This document shows, one piece after another, positions 18,467-27,331 of a DNA stretch of 64,000 nt. The position numbers and the translations under genes were made by a program. The DNA lies in NCBI GenBank assembly GCA_017304475.1, contig JAFKKV010000036.1, forward strand, positions 1 to 64,000. The letters run 5' to 3'. Each line of letters begins with the position of its first letter. Position 1 is the stretch's first letter. Below the pieces are notes generated by a model. The model did no database searches. It was not told where the DNA came from and saw nothing but the letters and a program-made list of their open reading frames with translations. The DNA is from Hyphomicrobiales bacterium (GTDB taxonomy: Bacteria; Pseudomonadota; Alphaproteobacteria; Rhizobiales; Phreatobacteraceae).

Positions 18467-18919
18467 ATGCAGTACAGACAAGTTGCCGAAGGTGCTGCCG
18501 GACGAACCTTTGTCGTCATCCTGGAGCCCGGCGAGGAGGTCTTGACGACCCTGGCCGGCTTTGCCGCCGAGAATGCGATCGCCGGTGCTTCGCTGACCGC
18601 GATCGGGGCATTCCAAGGCGCGACCATCGGTTGGTTCGACCTGCCGGCCAAGTCCGATCGAAAAATCCCGGTGCAGGAGCAATGCGAAGCCTTGATCGCC
18701 ATCGGAGATGGCGCGGAAGGAGATGACGGCAGGCCGAGTTTGCATGTCCATGCCGTCCTTGGTCTGAGCGACGGCACGATGCGTGACGGGCATCTGCTGG
18801 AGGCGCATGTCCAGCCGACGCGCGAGGTGATCTTGATCGAGACGCCCATGCATCTGCGGCGGCGGAGGCGGCCGGAACTCGGCATCGCGCTGATCGATCT
18901 TTCCAGCAGCCGGATATGA
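18467..18919 (+). CDS. PPC/DUF296 domain protein
   Basis: This 150-residue protein has the PPC (plants and prokaryotes conserved) fold. FVVILEPGEEVLTTLAGFAAE leads to the ASLTAIGAFQGATIGWFD strand, a LHVHAVLGLSDGT motif and GGH-like DGHLLEAHVQPTREV. The histidines of HVHAVLG and GHLLEAHV resemble the metal site of bacterial PPC proteins. In plants the domain joins AT-hook DNA-binding proteins. Bacterial single-domain members have no firmly known function. GAAGGAG lies 6 nt before ATG 18467, so this start is preferred over the in-frame TTG 18461 and GTG 18464. It appears to be a single-gene unit. Confidence 0.8.
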   Translation: MQYRQVAEGAAGRTFVVILEPGEEVLTTLAGFAAENAIAGASLTAIGAFQGATIGWFDLPAKSDRKIPVQEQCEALIAIGDGAEGDDGRPSLHVHAVLGLSDGTMRDGHLLEAHVQPTREVILIETPMHLRRRRRPELGIALIDLSSSRI

Positions 18920-19097
18920 CCGTCGACTGAGTTCGCGTCCGGAGCCGCTGAGACCGTCATGGGCCCGTGGCGCCGATTGCGTTGAAGGCGGTGCTGATCA
19001 ATCTGATTTGCGAGAAGCTCTGCGGACAATTGCCGATATGCCATTTCGTCTGCGCTGACCATTCGCCCCGATTGACCGATGAGGGAGAACGGCCACA

Positions 19098-19652
19098 TCA
19101 GCCTTGGAGCAGCAGCTTTATGAGCGCCGTGCTGCTTGAGACATTGTATTTGCGCAGCAACCGGCTGCGGTAGATGTCCACGGTGCGGTGGCTTATCTCA
19201 AGCGATTTCGCAATTTCTTTTGCCGTCTTTCCTTCGATCAGGAGCGTTGCGACATCGCGTTCGCGCGACGTCAGTGAGGATCGCAGCGACTGTCCGGGCG
19301 ACTCGCTCTTGGCAACCTCCGTAAACACCCAAAGCGTATGCAGGTGGGGCGCGTCGGGCGTATAGGTGAAACCGCGGACCCGCACCCAGAACAAGTCACC
19401 GTCCAGCCGGCGCATGACGCGATCGTCCGTATAGCTGCGCTCGTTCGCCAGGAACCCGCCGACCCGCTGTCCGGTTTTTTCAAAGTCGTCCAGGCTCGGA
19501 TAGAGGCGCTCGAACGTCTGCCCGACAAGTTGGTCGATCGTTCCCCGGAAGATCCGCGCGAAGTGATGGTTGCACGCCACGATGTGGCGGTTGCGGCCGA
19601 TCGCCTGGCCGACCGGCGCGTCCTCGAAAGCCTGCTTGTAGTCCACGTCCAT
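19098..19652 (-). CDS. PAS-LuxR transcriptional regulator
   Basis: This 184-residue protein has an N-terminal PAS sensor domain (residues about 1-115: FEDAPVGQAIGR, CNHHFARIF, VGQTFERLYPS, RRLDGDLFWVRVRGF). A LuxR/FixJ-type HTH at the C-terminus follows: LTSRERDVATLLIEGKTAKEIAKSLEISHRTVDIYR. There is no receiver domain, so input should come through the PAS pocket rather than phosphorylation. It is divergent from the liv-type transporter genes and is the likely regulator of that cluster. A short palindrome lies in the shared intergenic region. Confidence 0.85.
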   Translation of the reverse strand: MDVDYKQAFEDAPVGQAIGRNRHIVACNHHFARIFRGTIDQLVGQTFERLYPSLDDFEKTGQRVGGFLANERSYTDDRVMRRLDGDLFWVRVRGFTYTPDAPHLHTLWVFTEVAKSESPGQSLRSSLTSRERDVATLLIEGKTAKEIAKSLEISHRTVDIYRSRLLRKYNVSSSTALIKLLLQG

Positions 19653-19695
19653 GGGGTCCTCCGCGGATCGCGCCGCTCGAAATGCCGGCGCCGAA

Positions 19696-19705
19696 CACTT
19701 AAGTG
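19696..19705. promoter_or_regulatory. Short palindrome in the LuxR-liv intergenic region
   Basis: CACTTAAGTG is a perfect 10-bp palindrome, with a related half (TAAGTGTT) about 28 bp to the right, so AACAC and GTGTT arms occur in the same 40 bp. It sits between the divergent PAS-LuxR gene and the ABC transporter genes. LuxR-type HTH proteins bind palindromes of similar size, so this is a candidate operator. The assignment is inferred from position. Confidence 0.35.
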
Positions 19706-19870
19706 CTCAACACCTATAGCCGTAAGTGTTTAGGTTGCATACCGTCTCAGTCATCAAGGCGCGGGTCGCGGTCGAGCGGCGACACCGAAGGCCCATCCAA
19801 AAAGAAGACGGCCAAGCCGCTCTCATGCGGAACGCCGCGCTCATGGGGAACGATGTGTCAGGCGGCTATG

Positions 19871-20638
19871 ATGGCACCACAGCTTGAGATCGCTGATCTC
19901 ACGATCCATTTCGGCGGAGTGCGGGCGCTCGACGGCGCCTCCTTCCAGGTCAATTCCGGCATCACGACCGGCCTGATCGGGCCGAACGGCGCGGGCAAGA
20001 CCACCCTGTTCAATTGTGTTTCCGGGCTGATCCCCGGAGCCGCAGGCCTGGTCAAATTCCGCGGACGAAACATTTCGGGCGATCGGCCGGAAGCGATAAC
20101 GCGGGCCGGCCTGATCCGCTCCTTTCAGCTGGCGCGCGGCTGCGAGAACATGACGGTGTTCGAGCACCTGATGCTTTATGGCCCGCGCCAGCGTGGCGAG
20201 GGCCTTGTGCAGGCCTTCCTGGGTGGGCGCCGGCTTCGAGACGAAGAGGAGGCGCTCAGGCAGGACGCGCTGGATATGGCGAGGCGGCTCAGGCTCTCGC
20301 ATGTGCTCGACAATCTCGTGACCCATCTTTCAGGGGGGCAGAAGAAGCTCCTCGAAATCGGCCGCGTCCTGCTCGCCAAACCGAGCATGATCCTGCTCGA
20401 CGAGCCGATGGCAGGCGTGAACCCGACGCTCGTCCAGGAGATCGCCGACCATCTGGCGCAGATCCGAGACAGCGGCATCTCGATCGTCCTGATCGAGCAC
20501 GAGATGGAGCTGATCGAGCGCCTTTGCGACGAGGTCATCGTGATGGCGAACGGCCGTTTCCTGACCCGCGGCACATTCGCCGAAGTGGCCGCCAATCGGG
20601 ATGTCCAGGAAAGCTATCTCGGGGTGCGGCGCCAATGA
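19871..20638 (+). CDS. Branched-chain amino acid-type ABC transporter ATPase (LivG-like)
   Basis: This 255-residue ATPase has LTIHFGGVRALDGASF, Walker A GPNGAGKTT, an insertion typical of LivG (GGRRLRDEEEALRQ), signature LSGGQKKLLEIGR, Walker B MILLDEPMAGVNP and the switch IEHEM. Two ATGs (19868, 19871) sit just after AGGCGG, and a further in-frame ATG is at 19853. I use 19871. It is the first gene of a five-gene HAAT transporter (two ATPases, binding protein, two permeases) that should feed the catabolic genes that follow directly. Confidence 0.87.
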   Translation: MAPQLEIADLTIHFGGVRALDGASFQVNSGITTGLIGPNGAGKTTLFNCVSGLIPGAAGLVKFRGRNISGDRPEAITRAGLIRSFQLARGCENMTVFEHLMLYGPRQRGEGLVQAFLGGRRLRDEEEALRQDALDMARRLRLSHVLDNLVTHLSGGQKKLLEIGRVLLAKPSMILLDEPMAGVNPTLVQEIADHLAQIRDSGISIVLIEHEMELIERLCDEVIVMANGRFLTRGTFAEVAANRDVQESYLGVRRQ

Positions 20639-21378
20639 CCGATCTCGCCATCAAAGCCATTCGCGGCGGCTATCCGAACGCCGAAGAGATCGTCAAAGGC
20701 ATTGATCTCCAGGTTTCGGCGGGAGATCTCGCCGTCATCATCGGTCCCAACGGCGCGGGAAAATCGACATTTCTCAAGCTCGTCGCGGGACTTCTGCAGC
20801 CAAGCCAGGGCGAGGTGCACCTGAGGAGCGAGGCCTTGCCATTGGGCAATGCCCAGATCGCGTGCAGCAAGGGCATGAGCTTCGTGCCGCAGGAGCGCAA
20901 CGTCTTCGCGAGCCTCACCGTTCGCGAGAACCTCGAGATGGGCGGCTACCTGCTTCGCCGCGGCGTCAAGGAACGGATCGAAGAACAGCTCGCCCGCTTT
21001 CCGCTGTTGAGGACCAGGCTTCGCGACAGGGCCGGCAGTCTCTCCGGCGGTCAGCGGCAGGTTCTGGCCATGGCCGTCGCACTCATGACGAGGCCTGGCG
21101 TGCTGCTGCTCGACGAGCCGACCGCTGGCCTTTCGCCCACCGCCGCCGACGCGATCTTCGCGCTCGTCCGGGACCTCGCCAAGAGCGGGCTGGCCGTTCT
21201 CATGGTCGAGCAAAACGCCTTGCTGGCGCTGGAATACGGCACGACGGGCCTTGTCCTCGTCGCAGGCCGGAAGATCCGGGAAGAAGCCGCGGCGTCGCTG
21301 CTCGCAGATGACGAGGTCCGTCATCTTTTCCTTGGTCGCCGCGACCACCGGCAAGCCTCCGTCAACCCAGCCCATTGA
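20635..21378 (+). CDS. Branched-chain amino acid-type ABC transporter ATPase (LivF-like)
   Basis: This 247-residue ATPase starts at MTDLAIKAIRGGYPNAEEIVKG. It has Walker A GPNGAGKST, the LivF-type FVPQERNVFASLTVRENL, signature LSGGQRQVLAMAVAL, Walker B VLLLDEPTAGLSP and VEQNALLAL. It pairs with the LivG-like ATPase, and the ATG overlaps the previous stop by 4 bp. The C-terminus runs on past the usual LivF end (HLFLGRRDHRQASVNPAH), a minor extension. Confidence 0.88.
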   Translation: MTDLAIKAIRGGYPNAEEIVKGIDLQVSAGDLAVIIGPNGAGKSTFLKLVAGLLQPSQGEVHLRSEALPLGNAQIACSKGMSFVPQERNVFASLTVRENLEMGGYLLRRGVKERIEEQLARFPLLRTRLRDRAGSLSGGQRQVLAMAVALMTRPGVLLLDEPTAGLSPTAADAIFALVRDLAKSGLAVLMVEQNALLALEYGTTGLVLVAGRKIREEAAASLLADDEVRHLFLGRRDHRQASVNPAH

Positions 21379-21388
21379 GGGGATCACC

Positions 21389-22597
21389 ATGCGCAATCTG
21401 GACAGGCGTCAATTCCTTGCCGGCGCCGCCGGCGTCGGCTCGCTCGCTCTTTCAGGGCCGAAGGCCCTCATGGCGCAGGGCGCTCCGATCAAGATCGGCA
21501 TTGTCGTTCCGTTGACAGGAGCCACCAGTCAGTTCGGTGCGACCATGAGTGCGGCGGCCAAGATCGCCGTGGCCGATATCAACGCCGCCGGCGGCGTGCA
21601 TGGCCGGCCGGTCGAAGTCCTGATCGAAGACGATCAGAGCAATCCCGAAGCCGCGGTTCGGGCCACGCGCAAGCTCATCGATGTCGACAGGGTCGTATCG
21701 ATCGGCGGCTCCTACGCTTCCGCAGTCACGTCGGCGATCGCGCCCCTGTGCTACGACAACAAGGTGGCGCTGTTCACCTCATCCGGGGCCGACAGCATCA
21801 CCAGGACGCCGCATAACGGCTACATCTTCCGCACGTCGCCAACCGTCACCCTGCAGGGCACCCGCGTCGGACAATACGCACTCGAACTGGGCGCGAGGAA
21901 GATGTTTTTCCTCGGTCCCCAGACCCCGTTCGCGCAGTCCTACATCGACATCATCTCCAAGCTCTTCAAGGATGCCGGCGGGACCGGGCAGGGCCTGATC
22001 TACGAGGATCGCCGGACCAGCTATCGCACCGAGGTCGACCAGGCGCTGAGGACCAACCCTGATGTCATCGTGCTCGGCGGTTATGTTCCCGACACCTCGG
22101 TCGTGCTGAGGGATCTCTATCGCGCCGGCTTCAGCGGCCGGAAGGTCGGCTTTTCGTTCGGCGTGAACCAGGTCCTCGCCGATGGTCTCCCGCCCGAAGT
22201 TTCCGAAGGAACCGCTTCCCTCGTCCCGTCCGCTTCGATCGACTCGACCGGTTACAAGACGCTTGTCGAAAAGATCGCGAGGCCGGCGCTCGATAGCTAT
22301 TCCTGCCAGGTCTACGATCACGTGGTGCTGACGGCGCTGGCACTTGCCCATGCCGGCCCGGCCGCCGTCGGCGGAACCGCCGTTCGCGACAATGTCCGGG
22401 CCATCTCGCAGGACGCGCGCGGCGAGAAGGTCTCGGATGTCGGCAGGGCCCTCAAACTCGTCACCGACAAGCGGCCGGTCAACTACGACGGCCCCAGTGG
22501 GCTGCTTGCCTTCGCCGATAACGGCGACGTGGAGGGCGTGTTCTTTCGCTATGAGCTGGTTCAGCAGGGCAAGATGGCCCTGCTGAAGGTCGCCTGA
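21389..22597 (+). CDS. Branched-chain amino acid-type ABC transporter substrate-binding protein (LivJ-like)
   Basis: This 402-residue binding protein starts at 21389 after GAGGGGATC. The leader MRNLDRRQFLAGAAGVGSLAL is a Tat signal. The mature protein begins with IKIGIVVPLTGATSQFG and shows AVADINAAGGVHGRPVE, DDQSNPEAA and a GSYASAVTSAIAPL ligand-pocket segment, all typical of periplasmic binding family 6. Such proteins bind amino acids, amides, aromatic acids or urea. The adjoining amidohydrolase suggests an amide or heterocycle, but this is inference. Confidence 0.88.
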   Translation: MRNLDRRQFLAGAAGVGSLALSGPKALMAQGAPIKIGIVVPLTGATSQFGATMSAAAKIAVADINAAGGVHGRPVEVLIEDDQSNPEAAVRATRKLIDVDRVVSIGGSYASAVTSAIAPLCYDNKVALFTSSGADSITRTPHNGYIFRTSPTVTLQGTRVGQYALELGARKMFFLGPQTPFAQSYIDIISKLFKDAGGTGQGLIYEDRRTSYRTEVDQALRTNPDVIVLGGYVPDTSVVLRDLYRAGFSGRKVGFSFGVNQVLADGLPPEVSEGTASLVPSASIDSTGYKTLVEKIARPALDSYSCQVYDHVVLTALALAHAGPAAVGGTAVRDNVRAISQDARGEKVSDVGRALKLVTDKRPVNYDGPSGLLAFADNGDVEGVFFRYELVQQGKMALLKVA

Positions 22598-22618
22598 TCC
22601 CATAACGATAGGTGCGCC

Positions 22619-23506
22619 TTGATCACTGAACTCACGCAGTATGTGCTGAACGGACTGATGCTGGGCGCGCTGATCGCGTTGCCCGCGCTAGGCCTCACCC
22701 TGATCTTTTCGGTACAGGGCTTCGTCAATTTCAGTGTCGCGGCCCAGATGTCGGTCGGCGCCTACGCCGCCTGGCTGACCGGCACCTATGTCGGGTGGTC
22801 TCCCATTCCGATGCTCATCCTGGCGTTCGCCGTACCCGGGCTGCTGGGGATCGTCACCGACCGCCTGGCGCTCGCACCTGTCAGACGACAGTCGGGGGCA
22901 AACACGGCGCTCATGCTCGCGGTCGTGTCGATCGCGTTGAACCTCGCGCTCGAAAATGCTTTGCGTTTCCTTTTCGGTAGCAATCTCAACAGTTTCGACA
23001 TGCCGATCGAGCGCAACCTGCGGGTCTGGGGTTTGAGCGTCGGCCCGCAGCAGCTTCGAAATCTCGCGGTCGCGCTGATGATCGCGATCGCACTCGCGGC
23101 CTTCTTTTCCCTCACACGCTGGGGAAAGGCGATGCGCGCGGTGGCCGACAACACCGATCTGGCGCGGCTGAAGGGCATCGAGCCCCAGCGCCTGTCCAAT
23201 CTCGCCACCTTTCTCGGCATGGGTCTGGCGGGAATAGGGGGATCGCTGCTGGCGATCGACACCAGCGTCGATCCTTCGACCGGCTCGCGCCTGATCCTGG
23301 TGATCTTCGCGGCGAGCGTGCTCGGCGGGCTCAGCAGCCTGCATGGAGCGGTCCTCGGCGCGCTGCTCATCGGGGTCATTGGCGAGGTCGCGCTCATCGC
23401 GATGCCCCCGGTCTACCAGTCGCTCACGGCCTTCCTCGCGATCCTGGTCATCCTGCTGGTCAAGCCCACGGGGTTGTTTGCCGGCGCTGCCGGAGTGAGA
23501 AAATGA
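22619..23506 (+). CDS. Branched-chain amino acid-type ABC transporter permease (LivH-like)
   Basis: This 295-residue polytopic protein has LivH features: MLGALIALPALGLTLIFSVQGFVNFSVAA, a KAMRAVADN.DLARLKGI coupling loop and ASVLGGLSSLHGAVLGALLIG. The start is a TTG at 22619 with AGGTG about 5 nt upstream; no ATG fits as well. It is followed by the LivM-like permease with a 4-bp overlap. Confidence 0.85.
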   Translation: MITELTQYVLNGLMLGALIALPALGLTLIFSVQGFVNFSVAAQMSVGAYAAWLTGTYVGWSPIPMLILAFAVPGLLGIVTDRLALAPVRRQSGANTALMLAVVSIALNLALENALRFLFGSNLNSFDMPIERNLRVWGLSVGPQQLRNLAVALMIAIALAAFFSLTRWGKAMRAVADNTDLARLKGIEPQRLSNLATFLGMGLAGIGGSLLAIDTSVDPSTGSRLILVIFAASVLGGLSSLHGAVLGALLIGVIGEVALIAMPPVYQSLTAFLAILVILLVKPTGLFAGAAGVRK

Positions 23507-24462
23507 TCTCCTATCTCGTCTTCATCGGCACACTGACCGCGATTTACGCGATGCTGTCGCTCGGCCTCGTGGTCAGCTGGGGCCAGGCCGGCATGGTCAA
23601 TCTTGGTCTGGTCGGCTTTTTCGGCCTGGGAGCCTACACATCGGCCCTGCTTTCGGCGGCCGGTGTGCCAATCGGCCTCGGATGGCTCGCCGCGATCCTG
23701 CTGCCGGCGGCCATCGGCGTCGGGTTCTGTCTTCTGACCCGCACCTTGCGCGGCGATTATCTGGCGATCGTGACGCTGGGTTTCGGCGAAGGCTTGCGGC
23801 TTGTCGAACTCAACGAGCGCTGGCTGACCGGTGGCAGCGACGGCATTTCCGGCATTCGCGCTCCACTCAAGGACGTGCTCGGATCGCTTTATCCCTGGGC
23901 CTATCTCCTTGCCGCCTGGGCCATGGTGCTGGCGGCGGCCTGGGTGCTGAACCGAATGCTCAGCAATCCCTTCGGGCGCGCGCTCCGGTCCGTTCGGGAC
24001 GATGAATCGGTGGCGGCCGTCGCCGGCAAGTCGGTGCTGCGGCTGAAATGCCAGGCATTCGGCATGGGCGCTGGCCTGTTCGGCCTGGCCGGCGCGCTCT
24101 ACGGCCATTTCACGAGCTATATCGCCCCCGACATCTTCGTCGTTCAGCTCACCATCTACATCTTCCTGGCGGTGACGGCCGGAGGTTATAGCCGACTTGC
24201 CGGAGCGATCTTCGGCGCCTTCGCCGTCATGACCATCCTGGAATCGTCACGGTTCGCCGCCGAGTTGCTACCCAGCCTCAGCGCCGTGCAGATCGCCTCG
24301 CTTCGCGAATTTTCGATCGCGGTTGCGCTCATCATCATCATGCAGGTGCGCCCGCAGGGCATGTTCGGCCTCCGGAACGACCGCTCCGGCGTCCCGGCAA
24401 CTCCTTCGACCGTGCCTGGACCTGCCGCGTCGGGGCGGCCCCAGATGAGGACCGGCCGATGA
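23503..24462 (+). CDS. Branched-chain amino acid-type ABC transporter permease (LivM-like)
   Basis: This 319-residue permease has the LivM motif GLVGFFGLGAYTSALL, DYLAIVTLGFGEGLRLVELN and the coupling-loop segment GRALRSVRDDESVAAVAGKSV. GLFGLAGALYGHFTSYI precedes the last spans. It ends in a cytoplasmic Pro/Arg-rich tail of about 30 residues. The start overlaps livH and the stop overlaps the amidohydrolase start, so transport and catabolism are translationally linked. Confidence 0.86.
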   Translation: MISYLVFIGTLTAIYAMLSLGLVVSWGQAGMVNLGLVGFFGLGAYTSALLSAAGVPIGLGWLAAILLPAAIGVGFCLLTRTLRGDYLAIVTLGFGEGLRLVELNERWLTGGSDGISGIRAPLKDVLGSLYPWAYLLAAWAMVLAAAWVLNRMLSNPFGRALRSVRDDESVAAVAGKSVLRLKCQAFGMGAGLFGLAGALYGHFTSYIAPDIFVVQLTIYIFLAVTAGGYSRLAGAIFGAFAVMTILESSRFAAELLPSLSAVQIASLREFSIAVALIIIMQVRPQGMFGLRNDRSGVPATPSTVPGPAASGRPQMRTGR

Positions 24463-26036
24463 CGGTGGCCAAGACGACCGGCGCCGTCGGTGACGAGTTC
24501 GCCGACATGTTCATCGCGATGGGCCAGCCGGGGGTGTCGGCGGCCACGAAGCGATCGCGGGGCAGGGGGCCACACCGCCGCATCAAGCTCACCAATGCCC
24601 GGATCATCGACGGAACCGGCGCGCCGGTCTGGGGGCCCGCTGACATATGCATCGAGGACGGCCGCATCATCGGTCTCGCCAAGGCCGGCAAGGCCAGGTT
24701 TCCCGCCAATGTCCCACCGGGCGAGATCCTCGAGATCGACTGCACCGGCAAGTTCCTGACCCCCGGCCTCGTCGACTGCCATGCCCATATCGGCGCGCCG
24801 TTCCATGCCAGCAATGGTCCTCAGCCGTCCGCAGACTATGTCTACAAGCTCTGGCTCGCCCATGGGGTCACGACGATCCGCGAAACCGGCTGCTTCAATG
24901 GCCTGTCGTGGACACTTGCGCAGAAGGCTGCCTCGGAGGCGGGCGAGATCGATGCCCCGCGCATCCTCGCCTATGCGCCCTTTCCCGCGACCACGGACTA
25001 CGTCAAGAGCCTTCATACCCCGCAACAGGCGGCCGCCTGGGTCGAACAGGTGAAGACTGCGGGGGCGGACGGAGTGAAATTCTTCGCGTCTCCGCCGGCC
25101 CTGATGAAGGCCGCGCTGGAGACATGCGGGGACCTCGGCCTGCGCAGCTGCTGCCACCATGCCCAGCTCGCAGTCGGCCGCATGAACCCGCTGCAGACGG
25201 CCGGCTGGGGCCTGACCAGCACGGAACATTCATACGGGATTCCGGAGACGCTTCTCGAGAACCATACGCTGCAATCGTTCCCGGCCGATTATGACTACGG
25301 CGACGAGTATTTGCGCTTTTCGGCCGCGGGCCAGACCTTCATGCAGGCGGCCCGCCCGGGCTCGGCCAAGTGGGATGCGGTGCTGACCCGCTTCCTGGAG
25401 GCCGGTCATACCTTCGTACCGACCTTCAACGTCTATGATGCCAATCGCGACCTGATGCGCACCCGGCGGGCCGACTGGCACGGGCGGTTCACCGACCCGA
25501 CGCTGTGGTCCTATTTCCAGCCGCAGCGCGGCGGCCATGGCGCCTACTGGTATCGCTGGTCGACGACGAATGAAATCGAGTGGCGGGAAACGTTCCGCCT
25601 CTGGATGCATTTCGTCAACGATTACAAGAACCGCGGCGGCCGCGTGGGCGTCGGCAGCGATTCCGGTTTCATGTACCAGACCTATGGATTTGGCTATGTG
25701 CGGGAGCTCGAACTGCTGCAGGAGGCCGGGTTCACGCCCCTCGAGGTCCTGCGGGCCGCGACGTCCTGGGGGGCCGACCTCCTCGGCATTGGCGACGACA
25801 CGGGAACGCTGGAAATCGGCAAGCGGGCCGACATCCTGATCCATGGCGTCAATCCGCTGACCGATTTCAAGCTTCTCTACGGCACCGGCGCCATGCGCCT
25901 CAACGATGCGAGCAAGGCGGTCGACTGGGATCGCAGCCTCCAGACGGTCATCAAGGGCGGAGTGATCTACGACCCGGCTGAGCTCCTCGATGACGTCGAG
26001 GCCATGGTCTCGCATGCAAAGGCGGTGCTGCGATGA
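24459..26036 (+). CDS. Amidohydrolase-superfamily metal-dependent hydrolase
   Basis: This 525-residue TIM-barrel hydrolase has a clear composite: a beta-sandwich start (IKLTNARIIDGTGAPVWGPADI), the metal motif HAH near residue 108, GADGVKFFAS with a possible bridging lysine, CHHAQ and GVGSDSG with the late aspartate. The closing segment is GIGDDTGTLEIGKRADILI. It should cleave a C-N bond such as an amide, lactam or hydantoin. About 38 residues precede the usual domain start (GDEFADMFIAMGQPG), an unusual N-terminal extension. It overlaps the permease gene upstream and a COG0523 GTPase gene downstream by 4 bp each. Confidence 0.83.
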   Translation: MTVAKTTGAVGDEFADMFIAMGQPGVSAATKRSRGRGPHRRIKLTNARIIDGTGAPVWGPADICIEDGRIIGLAKAGKARFPANVPPGEILEIDCTGKFLTPGLVDCHAHIGAPFHASNGPQPSADYVYKLWLAHGVTTIRETGCFNGLSWTLAQKAASEAGEIDAPRILAYAPFPATTDYVKSLHTPQQAAAWVEQVKTAGADGVKFFASPPALMKAALETCGDLGLRSCCHHAQLAVGRMNPLQTAGWGLTSTEHSYGIPETLLENHTLQSFPADYDYGDEYLRFSAAGQTFMQAARPGSAKWDAVLTRFLEAGHTFVPTFNVYDANRDLMRTRRADWHGRFTDPTLWSYFQPQRGGHGAYWYRWSTTNEIEWRETFRLWMHFVNDYKNRGGRVGVGSDSGFMYQTYGFGYVRELELLQEAGFTPLEVLRAATSWGADLLGIGDDTGTLEIGKRADILIHGVNPLTDFKLLYGTGAMRLNDASKAVDWDRSLQTVIKGGVIYDPAELLDDVEAMVSHAKAVLR

Positions 26037-27019
26037 GACATCCCGGCGTCAGGCCTGTTTTGCCGGAGTTCTTTCTGCTGACCGGTCCGCTTGGGTCCGG
26101 AAAGACGACCTTGCTGTCCGATCATCTGTCGCTGGGCGTCAAGCCCGATACCGGCGTCATCATCAACGACGCGGGCGAGGTCAATGTCGACGGAGCAATC
26201 ATCAGTTCCGATCACCGTGATCTCGCGCTCGCGACCGTGGGCGACGGCTGCATTTGCTGCTCGATGGGCAACAGCCTGCAGGACGGGATTGACGCACTCC
26301 TGCGCATTCGCGCCGAAAGGGGCCTTGGGCCGCTGCGGAGAATCATTCTGGAGACGAGCGGGCTGGCGGAGCCCGGGCCGATCGTTCGCGCTTTGCGCCA
26401 GGTCAGGCAGATGGCGTTCAACCTTCGTATCGTCACCACGTTCGACGCGACGCAGCCCACGGCCGGCGATAACTTCCTGCCTCACTATGCGGCCCAACTG
26501 GCGGCCGCCCAGACCATCGTGATCACCAAGCTGGATGCGCTGCCCGCCGGTCGCCGCGACCAGAGCGCAAGCGCGGCGCGCGACTTCAATCCGATCGCCG
26601 GCATGCTCGTCGCGCCGCGGCGGGAGGAGCGGGCGCGGCTGGCATTTGCCGAGGGGACGGTTCAGGCAGCCTCGCCTTCGTCGCTGTTTTCTGCCGATAG
26701 TCCAGGGGCGTCGCGCATCACGGTTGCGCTTGCGCGCTGGACGCCGGCGGCCTCCTGGGAGGCCATCGGTGAGTGGATCGAGAATGTCGCGGGATATCTC
26801 GGCCCACGGCTGTTGCGCCTGAAGGGCATGGTGAAGCCCGCCGGTTTCCTGGAGCCGCTGCTCATCAATGCGGTTGGTGGCGCCTTCTCGTCGCCCCGCA
26901 AGATCAAATGCCCGGGCGATCAGGCGCTCGGCCTGACAATGATCCTGCGTGACGTGCCGAAGGCCGAGCTGATCGATGCCGGCGGATCGACGGCAGTACC
27001 AACCCTGAGCTTTCGATGA
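26033..27019 (+). CDS. COG0523 (CobW/YjiA-type) metal-chaperone GTPase
   Basis: This 328-residue G3E GTPase has Walker A GPLGSGKTT near residue 20, the family metal-binding motif CICC near residue 74 in GDGCICCSMG, ETSGLAEPGPI as switch/Walker B, and ITKLDALP as the guanine-specificity NKXD equivalent. The C-terminal CobW_C part is recognisable (RLLRLKGMVKPAG). COG0523 proteins insert zinc, cobalt or iron into client enzymes. Here the ATG overlaps the amidohydrolase stop, so the adjacent metal enzyme is the obvious candidate client. This link is inferred from the coupling and has not been shown. Confidence 0.82.
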   Translation: MRHPGVRPVLPEFFLLTGPLGSGKTTLLSDHLSLGVKPDTGVIINDAGEVNVDGAIISSDHRDLALATVGDGCICCSMGNSLQDGIDALLRIRAERGLGPLRRIILETSGLAEPGPIVRALRQVRQMAFNLRIVTTFDATQPTAGDNFLPHYAAQLAAAQTIVITKLDALPAGRRDQSASAARDFNPIAGMLVAPRREERARLAFAEGTVQAASPSSLFSADSPGASRITVALARWTPAASWEAIGEWIENVAGYLGPRLLRLKGMVKPAGFLEPLLINAVGGAFSSPRKIKCPGDQALGLTMILRDVPKAELIDAGGSTAVPTLSFR

Positions 27020-27331
27020 GCGCGACCTTCGACCATCCAGCACTCATGGGCGGGCACACCGTTGGCTCCGGCGATCCGCGTGCCGCCCCCATGCTCGAAA
27101 TGTGGTGGCGTTCCGGTGCGGCAGACAACCCTGACTTGGAGCCCATCTTCGGCATTGCTTGCTGTTTGCAGCGGGCTCTCGTCCAGCACTTGCCGGTTGA
27201 TCCGGGGCAAGATCGGGCGCTCCGAAGATCGAGGCGTGCCAATGAGAAAGCCCACTCTGGACACCCGCTTACTGCTCTTCCCGGCTAGCATTTTTCAAGT
27301 TTTCTGCCGACCTCAACAGGATCCACTCGCG
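27020..27331 (+). other. Gap with a doubtful 90-codon ORF
   Basis: An ORF from ATG 27016 (overlapping the GTPase stop as ATGA) runs to 27288. Its product (MSATFDHPALMGGHTVG and an Arg-rich end) matches nothing I know and its composition is not protein-like toward the C-terminus. The overlap argues for translation, the composition argues against. The rest of this 312-bp interval has no other convincing gene. It may be a decayed gene or a leader for the HAD gene. Confidence 0.3.
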
